From: Palsa-504 sp963808315
GTDB lineage: Bacteria > Actinomycetota > Actinomycetes > Streptosporangiales > Streptosporangiaceae
Reading direction: 5' to 3'
Length of the DNA stretch: 64,000 nt
Assembly: GCA_963808315.1 (NCBI GenBank)
Contig: CAWEFK010000033.1
Coordinates: forward strand, 186,001-250,000
Shown here: positions 33,808 through 43,490 of the stretch, one piece after another
How positions within the stretch are numbered: the stretch's first letter is position 1
Layout of the letters: the number at the start of each line of letters is the position of its first letter
Notes under the pieces: model-generated
The model's database searches: none
What the model was told of the DNA's origin: nothing
The model's input: only the letters and a program-made list of their open reading frames with translations
Program-made: the position numbers and the translations under genes

Positions 33808-34742
33808 ATGAGCACCGATCCGGGCCAGGAGACAGCCCGACCCGGGCCTGAGCGCGATCATGAGCGAGCGGCGTCAGCTGATCAATCTCGCCTACCGGCT
33901 GCTCGGATCCCTGGCCGAGGCCGAGGATGCGGTGCAAGAGACCTACGCCCGCTGGTACGCCATGTCCCGGCCGCAGCAGGACGCCATCGAATCCCCCGGC
34001 GCCTGGCTGACGACCGTCGCCAGCCGGATCTGCCTGGACCTGCTCGGCTCGGCCCGGGCGCGGCGGGAGCGCTACGTGGGCGAATGGATCCCCGAGCCGC
34101 TGCCCGACCCGGCGGAGTGGACCAGCGTGCGGCCGGGCGGCGCCTTCGCCGACCCGGCCGACCGGGTCACCCTGGATGAGTCGGTCAGCATGGCCTTCCT
34201 GGTGGTGCTCGACTCGATGACCCCGGCCGAGCGCGTCGCGCTCATCCTGCACGACGTCTTCGGCTACTCCTTCGCCGAAGTCGCCGAGATCGCCGGCCGT
34301 ACGCCCGGCGGCATGCCGCCAGCTGGCCTCCTCAGCCCGCCGCCGCATCCGCGGCGCACAGCCCGCCGCGGTCCCCGTGACCAGGCAGGCCGGCATCGTC
34401 AGGGACTTCAAGAAGGCCTGGGAAGCCAGGGACATCGAGGCCCTCATCGGCCTCCTCGACCCCGCCGCCACGGTCATCGCCGACAGCGGCGGCCTGGTCC
34501 GCGCCGCGCTGCACCCGATCGAAGGCGGCGAGCAGATCGCGCGCTATCTCGTCGAGCTGGCCGGCCAGGCGCTCGGCAACCTGACGATCCTGGAGCGGAC
34601 GGTCAACGGCCAGCCCGGGCTGGTGGCTCAGCAAGACGGCGTCACCGTGACGGTGTTCGCGTTCGACATCGCAGGGGGCCGGATCAAGCACATCTGGGCC
34701 GTTCGGAACCCCGACAAGCTGCGGCCCTGGACGGCAGGCTGA
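33808..34742 (+). CDS. ECF41-type RNA polymerase sigma factor with SnoaL-like C-terminus, two frame shifts
   Basis: Starts at ATG 33808 (GAAGGG upstream). Sigma region 2: MSERRQLINLAYRLLGSLAE, AEDAVQETYARWYA and SPGAWLTTVASRICLDLLGS; sigma region 4: LDSMTPAERVALILHDVFGY then SFAEVAEIAGRTP. The about 120-residue C-terminal extension (RDFKKAWEARDIEALIGLLD, HPIEGGEQIARYLVEL, HIWAVRNPDKLRPW) is the SnoaL-like domain that replaces an anti-sigma factor in ECF41 proteins. Shifts near 33845 and 34312 (GC-rich runs) break an otherwise complete protein of about 311 residues. Confidence 0.8.
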
Positions 34743-34746
34743 CCCG

Positions 34747-35719
34747 TCAGGTGCGCGCGGCCACGCTGGCCTGGCTGAACCTGCGGCCCCAGTCGTGGAC
34801 CCGGTCAAGCAGTTCGGGCGGGGACGACCACCTGGAAATCCACGCCGACCACGCCCAGCGCCATGGCCGGCCAGTCCAGCGAGTCGGCGGTCATCCGGAC
34901 CCGGCAGCGGGCCGCGTCAACGTCCTCGACGGCAGCCCACTGGCCGAGCTGCCGGCGCACGGTCGCGGCCGGAGCCTGGACGATCGCTTCCACCTCGAAG
35001 GCGGCGGCGACGCTGTCCAGGCCGGCCCGGACGAAGGCGGCGGCGTCGGCGGCGGGCAGCTGGCGGGGCCGGAATCGCATCCCGGTGCCTCCGGATCCGG
35101 TGAGGCGATCGACGCGGAAGCTGCGCCAGTCGTGCCGGCCGAGGTCGTAGGCGACCAGGTACCAGCGGCGTCCGAGCGAGACCAGGCGGTGTGGTTCGAC
35201 GTGCCTGTCGGTGTGCTCGCCGTCGGCGGCGGTGTAGGAGAAGCGGAGTCGTTCGCTGTCCCGGCAGGCGAGCGCGACGGTGGTCAGGATGCCCGGGTCC
35301 ACGGCCGCCCGGGGCGCGCTACCCCAGCTCGCGGGCACGGTCATCGCGCTCAGCGCCTCGACCCGGCGCCGCAGCCGGGCCGGCATGACCTGTACCACCT
35401 TGGCGAGCGCGCGGACCGAGGACTCCGCGATGCCCTCGACCGCGCTCTGCGCGGCCGCTTGCAGGCCGATCACCAGGGCGACGGCCTCCTCGTCCTCGAC
35501 CAGGAGCGGCGGCAGCGCCGTGCCCGCGGCCAGCTGGTAGCCGCCGTCGGCACCGCGCTGGGCCTGGATCGGATAACCCAGCTCACGCAGCCGGTCGATG
35601 TCCCGGCGCAGGGTGCGCGGCGAAACCTGCAGTCGTCCGGCCAGTTCGGCACCCGGCCAGTACCGGCGGGTCTGCAGCAGCGAGAGCAACCGCAGCGTGC
35701 GTGAACTGGTATTGGCCAT
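34747..35719 (-). CDS. HTH/WYL-domain transcriptional regulator (YafY/PafC type)
   Basis: About 324 residues from ATG 35719. N-terminal winged helix (RTLRLLSLLQTRRYWPGAEL, LQVSPRTLRRDIDRLRELGY, YPIQAQRGADGGYQL), then WYL-domain strands FSYTAADGEHTDRHVEPHRL and SLGRRWYLVAYDLGRHDWRS (WYL motif) and a WCX-like C-terminus. The final helix PELLDRVHDWGRRFSQAS is one frame over after a shift near 34817, ending at 34747; without it the protein stops about 20 residues early. It is divergent from the DinB-family gene, its likely target. Confidence 0.8.
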
Positions 35720-35827
35720 GTCACCAGCATCGCTCAATTCAGGTCAGAAAGTGGCCGCTATGGCTCGTAGCGTGGGCCTAGAGCGGGAACGGAATCCCGC
35801 CCGGTCTACGCGAAGGGCTCACAGACC

Positions 35828-36398
35828 ATGACGACCAGCACCCCGATCACTGACGACCTGGCGGCTGACGGCCAGGCGGCCATCCTGCACCGACGCCGAG
35901 CGCGCCGACCTGCTGGCGGTACTGGCCGCGCGCCGCCACTTCCTGCGCTTCACCACCCGCGACCTCACCGACGAGCAGGCCAGGCAGCGCACCACCGCGA
36001 GCGAGCTATGCCTGGGCGGCCTGATCAAGCACGTGACGGCCACCGAGGAGGGCTGGGTGAACTTCATCGCGGCGGGCCCGTCGGCGATGAAGGATTTCGC
36101 CGACATGACCGAGGACGACTATGCGCAGCGAGCCGAGGGGTTCCGGCTGCTGCCCGGCGAGACGCTGGCCGGCGTGCTGGCCGACTACGCCGAGGTGGCC
36201 CGCCGGACCGACGAACTTGTCGCCAGCCTGCCCAACCTGGACGCCGGGCACCCGCTGCCCAAGGCCCCCTGGTTCGCCCCCGGCGAGTCGTGGTCGGCCC
36301 GCCGGGTCCTGCTGCACATCATCGCCGAGACCGCGCAGCACGCCGGCCACGCCGACGTCATCCGCGAATCCCTGGACGGCGCCAAGTCCATGGGCTGA
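35828..36398 (+). CDS. DinB family (DUF664) protein, one frame shift
   Basis: About 190 residues. ATG 35828 opens MTTSTPITDDLAADGQAAIL; after a shift near 35887 the frame continues ERADLLAVLAARRHFLRFTT, GGLIKHVTATEEGWVNFIAA and ARRVLLHIIAETAQHAGHAD, the two His-containing helices that bind the metal of the DinB four-helix bundle. DUF664 members include thiol-dependent (mycothiol or bacillithiol) transferases. Arrangement with a divergent WYL regulator is common for this family. Confidence 0.75.
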
Positions 36399-36417
36399 CC
36401 CCTAGGGCGACGGCGTC

Positions 36418-38429
36418 TCAGACGTGATTTCCCGGGATCGGCCCGGCTATCGATACCTGCTCGTGGCGGCGTATGCACAGGTCAGTCCGTGTCCCGCCCG
36501 GAGCCGCGGCCCCCGGTGACTTGCGCCAGACGACCCAGCCGCCGTACCGGTTGGTGGCGACGATTTGCCAGCCGGCCGGGGCGTACGTCCAGCTCGCCTG
36601 GGCAGGTCGACCCTGCGGCCAGCCCATATCGATCACGGTCGCGTCGGCCGGCGGCGGCTGGCAGTATTGGTTGAAGGCCTGCACCTTCGTCGACGGCACC
36701 TCGAACGCCTGCGCGATCCGCATCACCCCGCTGACGTCGAAGGCGACGCCGACCCGCTCACCCGGCTTCAGGCCGCCGGCCGCCGCCAGCTGCTGCACGC
36801 CCATCGCCCTGGCCACCACGCCGTCGGCCTGGGAAGTATGGGCGGTGAGCTGGGCCACGGCCACCAGGCTCACCGCCGCGGTCGCGGCGCCCAGGACGGC
36901 GACCATGATCCGCAGGCGGTGCGCGAGGAGCGCGAACAGGACCCAGACCACGAGCAGGGCCAGCGCGACCGCCGTCGCCGCCAGGACGCTGGCCCGGCTC
37001 CAGTCCTGGGTCAGCACGCCAGGCACCCCGTCGATGAACGTCCTCCCGCGCCCCGTGGGCAGGGACGTTCCGGCATAGACGGATACCGTCACGGCGGCCA
37101 CCAGGGCGAGGACCGCGACGCAGGCGGCGGAGGCCAGGACAAGCCGGGTCGCCGCCCGCACCAGCACCACCGCGCCCACCAGGAAGAACACGACGATCAT
37201 GCCATCCAGGTAGCGCGCGGAAGCCCAGGTCAGTGGCTGGTCGGGCCCCAGCGCGGCCGACGCGGCGGCGGCGATTCCGACGGTGACCCCGACCGCAAGC
37301 GCCGCCATCACCCGCAGGTCGGTCGGTACGCTGCGCCGCGCGGTACCAGGCTGGGATCCCCCCCAGCTCCCCCGCACGGCCACGGCCACCGCGGCGACCA
37401 GGCCGATCCCGGCAACACCCCAGCTGTCAAGCACCAGCCGCCACAACTGGCCGCCTGCCATCTCGAACACGTGGATGGCCCCGTACAGGCTCTCCAGCGT
37501 GCTCTTGGAGTGGCCGGTCAGGCTGTTCTTGCCCTCCGGGTACAGGGCCGAGGCCAGATAGCGGTCCAGGGCCCAGCCCGCGCCGACGGTCACCACCAGG
37601 GTCACCGCGGCCGCGGCCACGCTGCCGCGGGCGACGGGCAGGCGCCAGGCCACGAATACGGCCACGGCGACGAACCCGGCCACCAGCACCTCGCCCCGGG
37701 AATGCACCGCGTAGGCATAACCGGACAGCGCGGCGGCACCGACGGCCGCCGTGTACCGCGCCCGCGGCGAGGCGGCCACCAGCCAGCTGTGCGTGGCCAG
37801 CAGCCAGGCCAGCGTGACCACCGGGAAGATCGCGTCGGTGATCGCGTACTCGCTGTAGAAGAACCCGGCGGGCAGCAGCGCCGCCACCATGGCCACGCCG
37901 TAGGCGGCGGCAGGCCAAGCCCGAGCCGACGGCAGGCCAGGTAGCCAAGCGGCATCAGGGTGGCGCTGACCACCGCGTTGATCAGTAGCGCGGCGTGATA
38001 CACGGCGGTGGGGTTGCTGGTGAACCAGTACACCGGCGTGATCAGAAGCGGATAGCCGCCCTGGTACAAAGTGGCGCCGGAGAAGTCGGCCCCCGGGCCG
38101 CCCGCGAGGAACCGCGCCGCGACCAGATAGGCCGTTTCGTCGGTATTGTCCAGGGGCACGACCTGCGCGCGGCTAAACCACGCGCGCAGCCCGGCCTGGA
38201 CCAGCCAGCCGGCCACCAGCAGCAGCGCCAGCAGCCACTTCCTGCGCCGCGGGTCGCCGGTGGCCCCGATGGCGCGGTCGAGGCGGGACGCCGTCGCGAC
38301 GGCGCTGACGTCCGCATCGGCCCTGACGTCCGCATCGTCCACATTGGTGCGGGCGTCCACATCGGCGCTGACGTCCGCATCGATCTGGCTCGCAGCAGCA
38401 GGCACTATGGTTTCGTTTTTGTTAGCCAC
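36418..38429 (-). CDS. polytopic membrane protein, GT-C glycosyltransferase-like, one frame shift
   Basis: About 670 residues from GTG 38429 (AAGGA upstream). A low-complexity acidic N-terminus of about 45 residues (repeated DADVSADV, DADVRADADV) precedes a first membrane helix KWLLALLLVAGWLVQAGLRA, an extracytoplasmic loop with an acidic pair (DNTDETAYLVAARFLAGG) like the catalytic Asp/Glu loop of GT-C enzymes, and about 12 helices. The frame shifts near 37910. The extracellular C-terminal region ends with ATNRYGGWVVWRKSPG. Probably a polyprenyl-phosphate-sugar-dependent transferase; acceptor unknown. Confidence 0.65.
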
Positions 38430-38606
38430 CCAGAATCCTTGCCATGAGTCGCATCAGGCAACGGGAGATACCGCACTAGTTGCCCGGCCGCCTTCTGGCT
38501 GGGCTTATTCTGCCGCATCAGGAGTTGCCAGGTGGGCACAAACGTTACTTACGCAGTTCCGTGGCGTACCGCGACCGCGGGATCAGGAGTGCGCGCAGGG
38601 CGTCCT

Positions 38607-39014
38607 TTAGCTGCCGGGCGGCGGAAGGGGCCGCAGGTCCCGGCGGATCGGGTGGCTGGCGGGGACCTCGACGAGAACGATCCGGACGCCGTCGGGATCT
38701 GCGATCCACATCTCGATCAGGCCCCAGGGCTCGGTCCGGGGCTCGCGCAGAATGTGAACGCCGGCGGCGGCCAGCCGCTCATGCTCGGCGCGTACGTCCC
38801 GCACCTGGAGCCAGATCTGCACCGGTCCACCCGGGTCCCCGGCCGAACGGCCGGACACCTCCAGGAGTCCCGGGCCGAGAAAGAACACCAGGCCAGGATC
38901 GGCCGGAGAGCCGAACTCCCGGTAGATCGCCAGGCCCAGCACGTCACGGTAGAAACGCTGACTTCGGTCCAGGTCGACGGGCCGCAGCAGGATCCGGCTG
39001 CTCAATACCTCCAC
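38607..39014 (-). CDS. VOC family protein
   Basis: 135 residues from GTG 39014. Opening SSRILLRPVDLDRSQRFYRD and VLGLAIYREFGS form the first VOC half, and QIWLQVRDVRAEHERLAAAG with a C-terminal GLIEMWIADPDGVRIVLVEV the second, with the metal Glu at the end. It is a single-domain protein; substrate not predictable. Confidence 0.8.
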   Translation of the reverse strand: MEVLSSRILLRPVDLDRSQRFYRDVLGLAIYREFGSPADPGLVFFLGPGLLEVSGRSAGDPGGPVQIWLQVRDVRAEHERLAAAGVHILREPRTEPWGLIEMWIADPDGVRIVLVEVPASHPIRRDLRPLPPPGS

Positions 39015-39055
39015 GCCACCATCCTGGCAGCCCGGGCGAGCGCTAGAAAGGGAGC

Positions 39056-39853
39056 ATGCAGCGTCCGCGTCAGGTGGTGTTCGTCTCCGGCGCGCCTGGG
39101 GCCGGCAAGACCAGCCTGGCGGTTCCGCTCGCCGCCGAGCTGGGGTTCGCGCTGGTCGGCAAGGACAGGATCAAGGAGACGCTGCACGACGCGCTGGGCG
39201 CGCCCCGGCCGGACCTGGCCTGGTCCCGTAGGCTCGGGGCGGCCGCGATGGAACTGCTGTGGGCGCTGGCGGCCGATGCCCCGTCGGTCGTTGTGGAGGC
39301 GAACTTCCGGCCGCACGATCCCTACCAGCGGAAGAGACTGTCCGCGCTAGCGGAGAACCCGGTCGAGATCTACTGCCAGTGCGATCCGCAGCTGGCCGCG
39401 CGGCGCTACGACGACCGTGCCGCGAGATGCCACCCCGTTCACGTGGTAACCAGCCTTCCCCCGGACGTACGGGCCGAATACGACCAGCCGGTCGGTATCG
39501 GGAAACTCGTCACCGTGAACACCGCGATGCCCGTCGATGTCGTGGCGGTCGCTGGTGCCGTCCGCGCGCATTTTGGTGCGTTAGCCGAAGGTCGGCATGG
39601 TTTACCGATCAGGGGCCGGGTCCGTACATTGGTGCGATGCCGGACGACACTCTTTCGAGCTACGCGCAGAGCCAGCCGGACAAGCCGGGCGTCATCGACG
39701 ACAGGCCGGACGGGACCGTCCTCGCGTGGACATACGCCGAGCTCGAGGCGCAGTCGAACCGGGTGGCGAACCTGCTGCTCCGGCTGGGGGCCGGGCCGGG
39801 CCGCAAGGTGCTGTGGTGCGGGCCGAACTCGGCTGAGGTCGTGGCGGTCATGA
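39056..39853 (+). CDS. AAA-type small-molecule kinase (P-loop, zeta/CPT-like)
   Basis: The N-terminal 180 residues are a P-loop kinase: Walker A VSGAPGAGKTSLAVPLA, then GKDRIKETLHDALG, a VVVEANFRPHDPYQRKRL stretch (Walker B/substrate region) and NPVEIYCQCDPQLAARRYDD with a lid Arg. It resembles chloramphenicol-phosphotransferase or zeta-type kinases acting on small molecules. Beyond about residue 178 the frame becomes arginine-rich and overlaps the next gene by over 200 bp, so the true end is probably near 39600 after a small frame shift. Confidence 0.65.
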   Translation: MQRPRQVVFVSGAPGAGKTSLAVPLAAELGFALVGKDRIKETLHDALGAPRPDLAWSRRLGAAAMELLWALAADAPSVVVEANFRPHDPYQRKRLSALAENPVEIYCQCDPQLAARRYDDRAARCHPVHVVTSLPPDVRAEYDQPVGIGKLVTVNTAMPVDVVAVAGAVRAHFGALAEGRHGLPIRGRVRTLVRCRTTLFRATRRASRTSRASSTTGRTGPSSRGHTPSSRRSRTGWRTCCSGWGPGRAARCCGAGRTRLRSWRS

Positions 39854-41199
39854 ACGCCGCGAGGAAGATCGGCGCGGTCGCGGTGCCGCTGAACTACCGG
39901 CTGACGCCGGACGAGGCTCTTTACGTCGTCAACCACAGCGACGCCGAGGTCGTCTACGTGGACTGCGAGCACGCGCCGATGCTGGCGACGCTCCGCGGCC
40001 GGCTGGAGAAGGTGCGGCACATCATCGCGGTGGGCGGCTCGGAGGTCCCGGACGGGATGCTGACCGACGCCGACATCGCGGCCGCGTCGGCCGCCGTACC
40101 CGGCGTCGGCGAGGTGACCGGGCCGGGCGGGACGATGTATTACACCTCTGGCACGACGGGCAAGCCGAAGGGCGCGTTCCGGTCCGGCCCACAGGATCCA
40201 GACGTCCTCGGCGCCCTGCTGAACCTCTTCGGCTACCGGCCCGATGACGTCTACATCACCTCAGGCCCGCTGTACCACAGCGGGCCCAGCGCGTTCATGA
40301 ACGCTGGCCTGCTGTTCGGCCAGACGATCATCGTGCAGCGCAGGTTCGACGCCGAGGACTGGCTGCGGCTCGTGCACAAGTACCGGGTGAGCTCGACGTT
40401 CTCCGCGCCCGCGCTGGTCCGGATGATCTGCGCGTTGCCCGCGGAGGTCAAGGACCGCTACGACCGCTCCTGCATGCGCGTCATGGTGGCCAACGCGGCC
40501 CCGTGGAGCTACGCGCTCAAGCAGCAGTACGTGGCGGACTTCCCGCCCGGATCGCTGTTCGAGGTCTACGGGTCCACCGAGCTCGGGGTGAGCACCGTGC
40601 TGATGCCCGAGGACCAGATGCGCAAGCCGGGATCGTGCGGCAAGCCGGCTCCTGGCCTTGAGATCAGGCTCCTCGACGGCGACGGTCATGATGTCACCGG
40701 TACCGGGCCGGATCATCCGGGCGAGGTTTTCGTCCGGTCCAGGGGCGCGTTCGACACCTACTACAAGAACGAGGCCAGCTACGAGTCGAACCGCCGCGGC
40801 GACTTCCACACGGTCGGCGACGTCGCGTACTGGGACGACGAGGGCTATCTGTACATCTGCGACCGCAAGTCCGACATGATCATCTCCGGCGGCATGAACA
40901 TCTACCCCGCGGAGATCGAGGCGGCGCTTGAGCAGCATCCCGGGATCTACGATGTCGCGGTGTTCGGAATCCCGTCGGAGCAGTGGGGCGAGGTCGTGCA
41001 CGCGACGGTCGTGCGGTCGCCCGGATCGTCGCTGACCGGCGAGGAGATCACGGCGTTCGCACGCGCGCGCCTGGCCGGGTACAAGGTGCCGCGGTCGGTG
41101 GAATTCGCCAGCGAACTGCCGCGCACCGGCTCGGGCAAGCTCCTCAAACGTCAGCTTCGGGCGCCCTACTGGGCCGACCGGACCACCCAGGTCGGCTAG
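39637..41199 (+). CDS. acyl-CoA synthetase (AMP-dependent, ANL family)
   Basis: 520 residues from ATG 39637, complete. A3 phosphate-binding loop TMYYTSGTTGKPKGAF, A5 FEVYGSTELG, A7 YWDDEGYLYICDRKSDMIIS, A8 hinge SGGMNIYPAEIEAAL, and the A10 lysine in RTGSGKLLKRQLR, all in order. N-terminal WTYAELEAQSNRVANLLLRL. The enzyme activates a carboxylic acid to acyl-AMP then acyl-CoA; the substrate (fatty, aromatic or steroid side chain) cannot be told. It follows the kinase gene directly. Confidence 0.88.
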   Translation: MPDDTLSSYAQSQPDKPGVIDDRPDGTVLAWTYAELEAQSNRVANLLLRLGAGPGRKVLWCGPNSAEVVAVMNAARKIGAVAVPLNYRLTPDEALYVVNHSDAEVVYVDCEHAPMLATLRGRLEKVRHIIAVGGSEVPDGMLTDADIAAASAAVPGVGEVTGPGGTMYYTSGTTGKPKGAFRSGPQDPDVLGALLNLFGYRPDDVYITSGPLYHSGPSAFMNAGLLFGQTIIVQRRFDAEDWLRLVHKYRVSSTFSAPALVRMICALPAEVKDRYDRSCMRVMVANAAPWSYALKQQYVADFPPGSLFEVYGSTELGVSTVLMPEDQMRKPGSCGKPAPGLEIRLLDGDGHDVTGTGPDHPGEVFVRSRGAFDTYYKNEASYESNRRGDFHTVGDVAYWDDEGYLYICDRKSDMIISGGMNIYPAEIEAALEQHPGIYDVAVFGIPSEQWGEVVHATVVRSPGSSLTGEEITAFARARLAGYKVPRSVEFASELPRTGSGKLLKRQLRAPYWADRTTQVG

Positions 41200-41242
41200 G
41201 TGGCCGTGGGCCGGCTGGTTGTGCTCGCCTACAGTCGGGGAT

Positions 41243-41578
41243 GTGGCAGACGAAGATGCGAGGGTCTACGCACTGAACCTGTTCGATGTCGCCGACCGTG
41301 AGGAATACCTGGCCTACTCACGCCGGTCGGCCCGCGAGGTCGCCCGGCATGGAGGGCACGTGGTCGCCTTGGGCCGGTTCCAGGAAAGCGTGACCGGCGA
41401 CATCGCCCCCCGGCAGGTGCTCATCTTGGTCGAGTGGGAGTCCAGAGCGGCCTTCGACAGCTACCGCCAGGACCCCGCCCTGGCCGACCTGCACCCGCAC
41501 CGGGAGCACGGCTCCTCGGCGTACGTGTGGCACTTGTTCGACCGGCTCGACGACTTGCGCCCGTTGCTCAAGCCGTGA
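41243..41578 (+). CDS. DUF1330-like dimeric ferredoxin-fold protein
   Basis: 111 residues from GTG 41243. The pattern ALNLFDVADREEYLAYSRRS, ARHGGHVVALGRFQES, PRQVLILVEWESRAAFDSYR and DPALADLHPHREHGSSAYV matches small DUF1330/antibiotic-monooxygenase-like alpha-beta barrels. Function unknown. The acyl-CoA ligase ends 43 bp upstream. Confidence 0.65.
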   Translation: MADEDARVYALNLFDVADREEYLAYSRRSAREVARHGGHVVALGRFQESVTGDIAPRQVLILVEWESRAAFDSYRQDPALADLHPHREHGSSAYVWHLFDRLDDLRPLLKP

Positions 41579-41736
41579 CCTGGAGAGACTGCGTGCCTGG
41601 CGTTCTGGAGTCGGACGGCTGAGCGGCATTGCCGCCGAGTCCGGATCCACCACGGAAATCGGCGGGCGGAGCCGAGAACGGCTTCTTGTGGGGCAGCCGG
41701 GACGGATGCGGCGGGCGGTCCCGATAGCGTAAGGGA

Positions 41737-42159
41737 ATGGCATCCACTGACAAGATCGAGGCGTTCCTGGCCGAGCCGCGTAACATTGTCGTCGCCGGGA
41801 TCCGCCGCGATGGGCGGCCGCAGCTGAGCCCCAACTGGTTCTACTGGGATGGCGAGCGCTTCTACGTCTCGACCACGCGTGACCGAGTGAAGTACGCGAT
41901 CTTCCGCCGGGACCCGCGCGCCCAGCTGCTCATCGATGATTCAGGCGGCTTCCGCTCGGTGCTGGTTGCGGCCACCGCCGAGATCCGCGAGGATCTCGTG
42001 GCTGAGCTGCCCCGATTCCGCGCCATCCGGGAAAAGCACCGGCGGCCCGTACCAGACGACGATGAGCTTCTGCAGGCACTGACCGCCGAGGCGCGGGTCT
42101 TGCTAGCGTTCACGCCCGACCAGCCACTCGCGAGCTGGACGAGTTGGGGCCTGGACTGA
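41737..42159 (+). CDS. PPOX-class F420-dependent oxidoreductase
   Basis: 140 residues from ATG 41737. Split-barrel flavin/deazaflavin fold: FLAEPRNIVVAGIRRDGRPQ, LSPNWFYWDGERFYVSTTRD, KYAIFRRDPRAQLLIDD and SVLVAATAEIRED. Actinobacterial members use coenzyme F420 or haem-related ligands; the physiological substrate is unknown. Confidence 0.8.
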   Translation: MASTDKIEAFLAEPRNIVVAGIRRDGRPQLSPNWFYWDGERFYVSTTRDRVKYAIFRRDPRAQLLIDDSGGFRSVLVAATAEIREDLVAELPRFRAIREKHRRPVPDDDELLQALTAEARVLLAFTPDQPLASWTSWGLD

Positions 42160-42399
42160 ACTAGGTTCCCCAGCCGCCGGGCGGGTCTTGCCTGCCCGTC
42201 TGGACCTGCTCCCACAGATCCTGGCAGCGGCCATAGGGGGCGAAGCGCAGCAGGAGGCAGCCAGTCAAGCTGTGACCCGGCGCCGCCGTTCCCTCAACAA
42301 TCACCGCAAAGCGAGCTACCGGGCAGCTACCGTATCAGCCGGGCTGGACGCCATGAGGTGTGTGGGACCTGCGCCAGGCTTACGGGAGCGGCTCCCCCT

Positions 42400-42774
42400 A
42401 TGTTGGACAATGCTGTGTTGGACAATGAGCTGGTGATCGAGGTTGAACCCGACCGGTTCGAAGATATGGTCGTGACCGCGCTGGACGGCCTGCCCACCGA
42501 ACTCGGCCAGCTGATGCGCAATGTCGCGGTGACCGTCGAGCACGATCCGGGACCGCCCGGGCTGCTCGGGCTGTACCAGGGCATCCCGCTCACCAGCCGC
42601 ACCTCGCAGTACTCGGGGGTTCTGCCCGATCGGATCACCATCTACCAGCAGGCCATCTGCACGATCTGCCGTAGCGAGCAGGAGGTTGCGGACCAGGTCC
42701 GCCGGACCGTCATCCACGAGGTCGCCCACCATTTCGGCATTGACGACGACCGGCTCAGGGAACTCGGCTGGTAA
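42400..42774 (+). CDS. metallopeptidase-like (zincin, MtfA/DUF1025-type) protein
   Basis: 124 residues from ATG 42400. The C-terminal zinc motif HEVAHHFGIDDDRLRELGW gives HExxH with the third ligand Asp/Glu region as in the 'metallopeptidase family' small zincins. The preceding strand RITIYQQAICTICRSEQEVA is typical. The first 15 codons contain a short duplication (TGTTGGACAATG twice, in different spacing), so the true start may be a little later. No signal peptide. Confidence 0.75.
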   Translation: MLDNAVLDNELVIEVEPDRFEDMVVTALDGLPTELGQLMRNVAVTVEHDPGPPGLLGLYQGIPLTSRTSQYSGVLPDRITIYQQAICTICRSEQEVADQVRRTVIHEVAHHFGIDDDRLRELGW

Positions 42775-42992
42775 GACCGAGACCAGTACCGGCCGATACA
42801 CTGACAATCGTCCGCGGTGGACCTTCGCGGCGCGGTGATTACCCACGTTCGGGATGGGGTTCCATGGCGGTTACTTCCCCCGGGCCTGAACGAAGCGTGG
42901 TCCCTGGCATTTGGTTTGGGATGGCCCGCCCGAGGCACGTGTTCCGGTGAGCGAAGCGGCCAGCGTGGCCGGTCCGGCCGGAGGAGGATGAC

Positions 42993-43487
42993 GTGGAGAT
43001 CAATCTGGTGCTCTACCTGCCGCGCGATGCCGCCAGCGTGCCCGTCACCCGTCAGGTCCTCGACGGCTGCCTGGAAACCCTCGGCGTCACCCCGGATACC
43101 CGCGCCGACATTGCCCTGGCGCTCAGCGAGGCCTGCGCCAACGTCATCCAGCACGCCGGGCCAGGCGACGAGTACGAGGTGCAGGCCACCGCCAGGAACG
43201 GCCAGTGCGCCATCGAGGTCGTCAACACCAGCAGCCGGGACGGCACGTCCGTGCCGGACGGCCACTGGACCGGCGCGGGCGGCGGGCAGGTCCCGGCGGT
43301 CGATTCCGTGCCCGCGACCGCCGAGCACGGCCGCGGCCTGGCGATCATCGATGCCGTGGTCGACAACCTCCAGCTGAGCGACAGCACCAGCGAGGGGACG
43401 GTCGTCCGCTTCGAGAAGGCTCTGAAGTGGCTACCCGGCGCGGCCGGGCCGCACCTGTTCAGCGCCGATGGCGACCGCGCCAGGTAG
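42993..43487 (+). CDS. anti-sigma regulatory factor, RsbW-like Ser/Thr kinase (HATPase_c_2)
   Basis: 164 residues from GTG 42993 with GGAGGA six bases upstream. GHKL ATPase motifs: N-box DIALALSEACANVIQHAGPG, and G1/G2 in ATAEHGRGLAIIDAVVDNL. Such kinases phosphorylate STAS antagonists and bind sigma factors in partner-switch control of stress or development. A STAS gene (46226) and a GAF-ANTAR gene (45309) are close by. The 218 bp upstream holds no gene. Confidence 0.8.
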   Translation: MEINLVLYLPRDAASVPVTRQVLDGCLETLGVTPDTRADIALALSEACANVIQHAGPGDEYEVQATARNGQCAIEVVNTSSRDGTSVPDGHWTGAGGGQVPAVDSVPATAEHGRGLAIIDAVVDNLQLSDSTSEGTVVRFEKALKWLPGAAGPHLFSADGDRAR

Positions 43488-43490
43488 GGG

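Noticed and set aside
42817..42992. In-frame extension or separate small gene before the RsbW-like gene
   Set aside because: The extension switches frame relative to the kinase, has no conserved features, and GGAGGA clearly marks GTG 42993.
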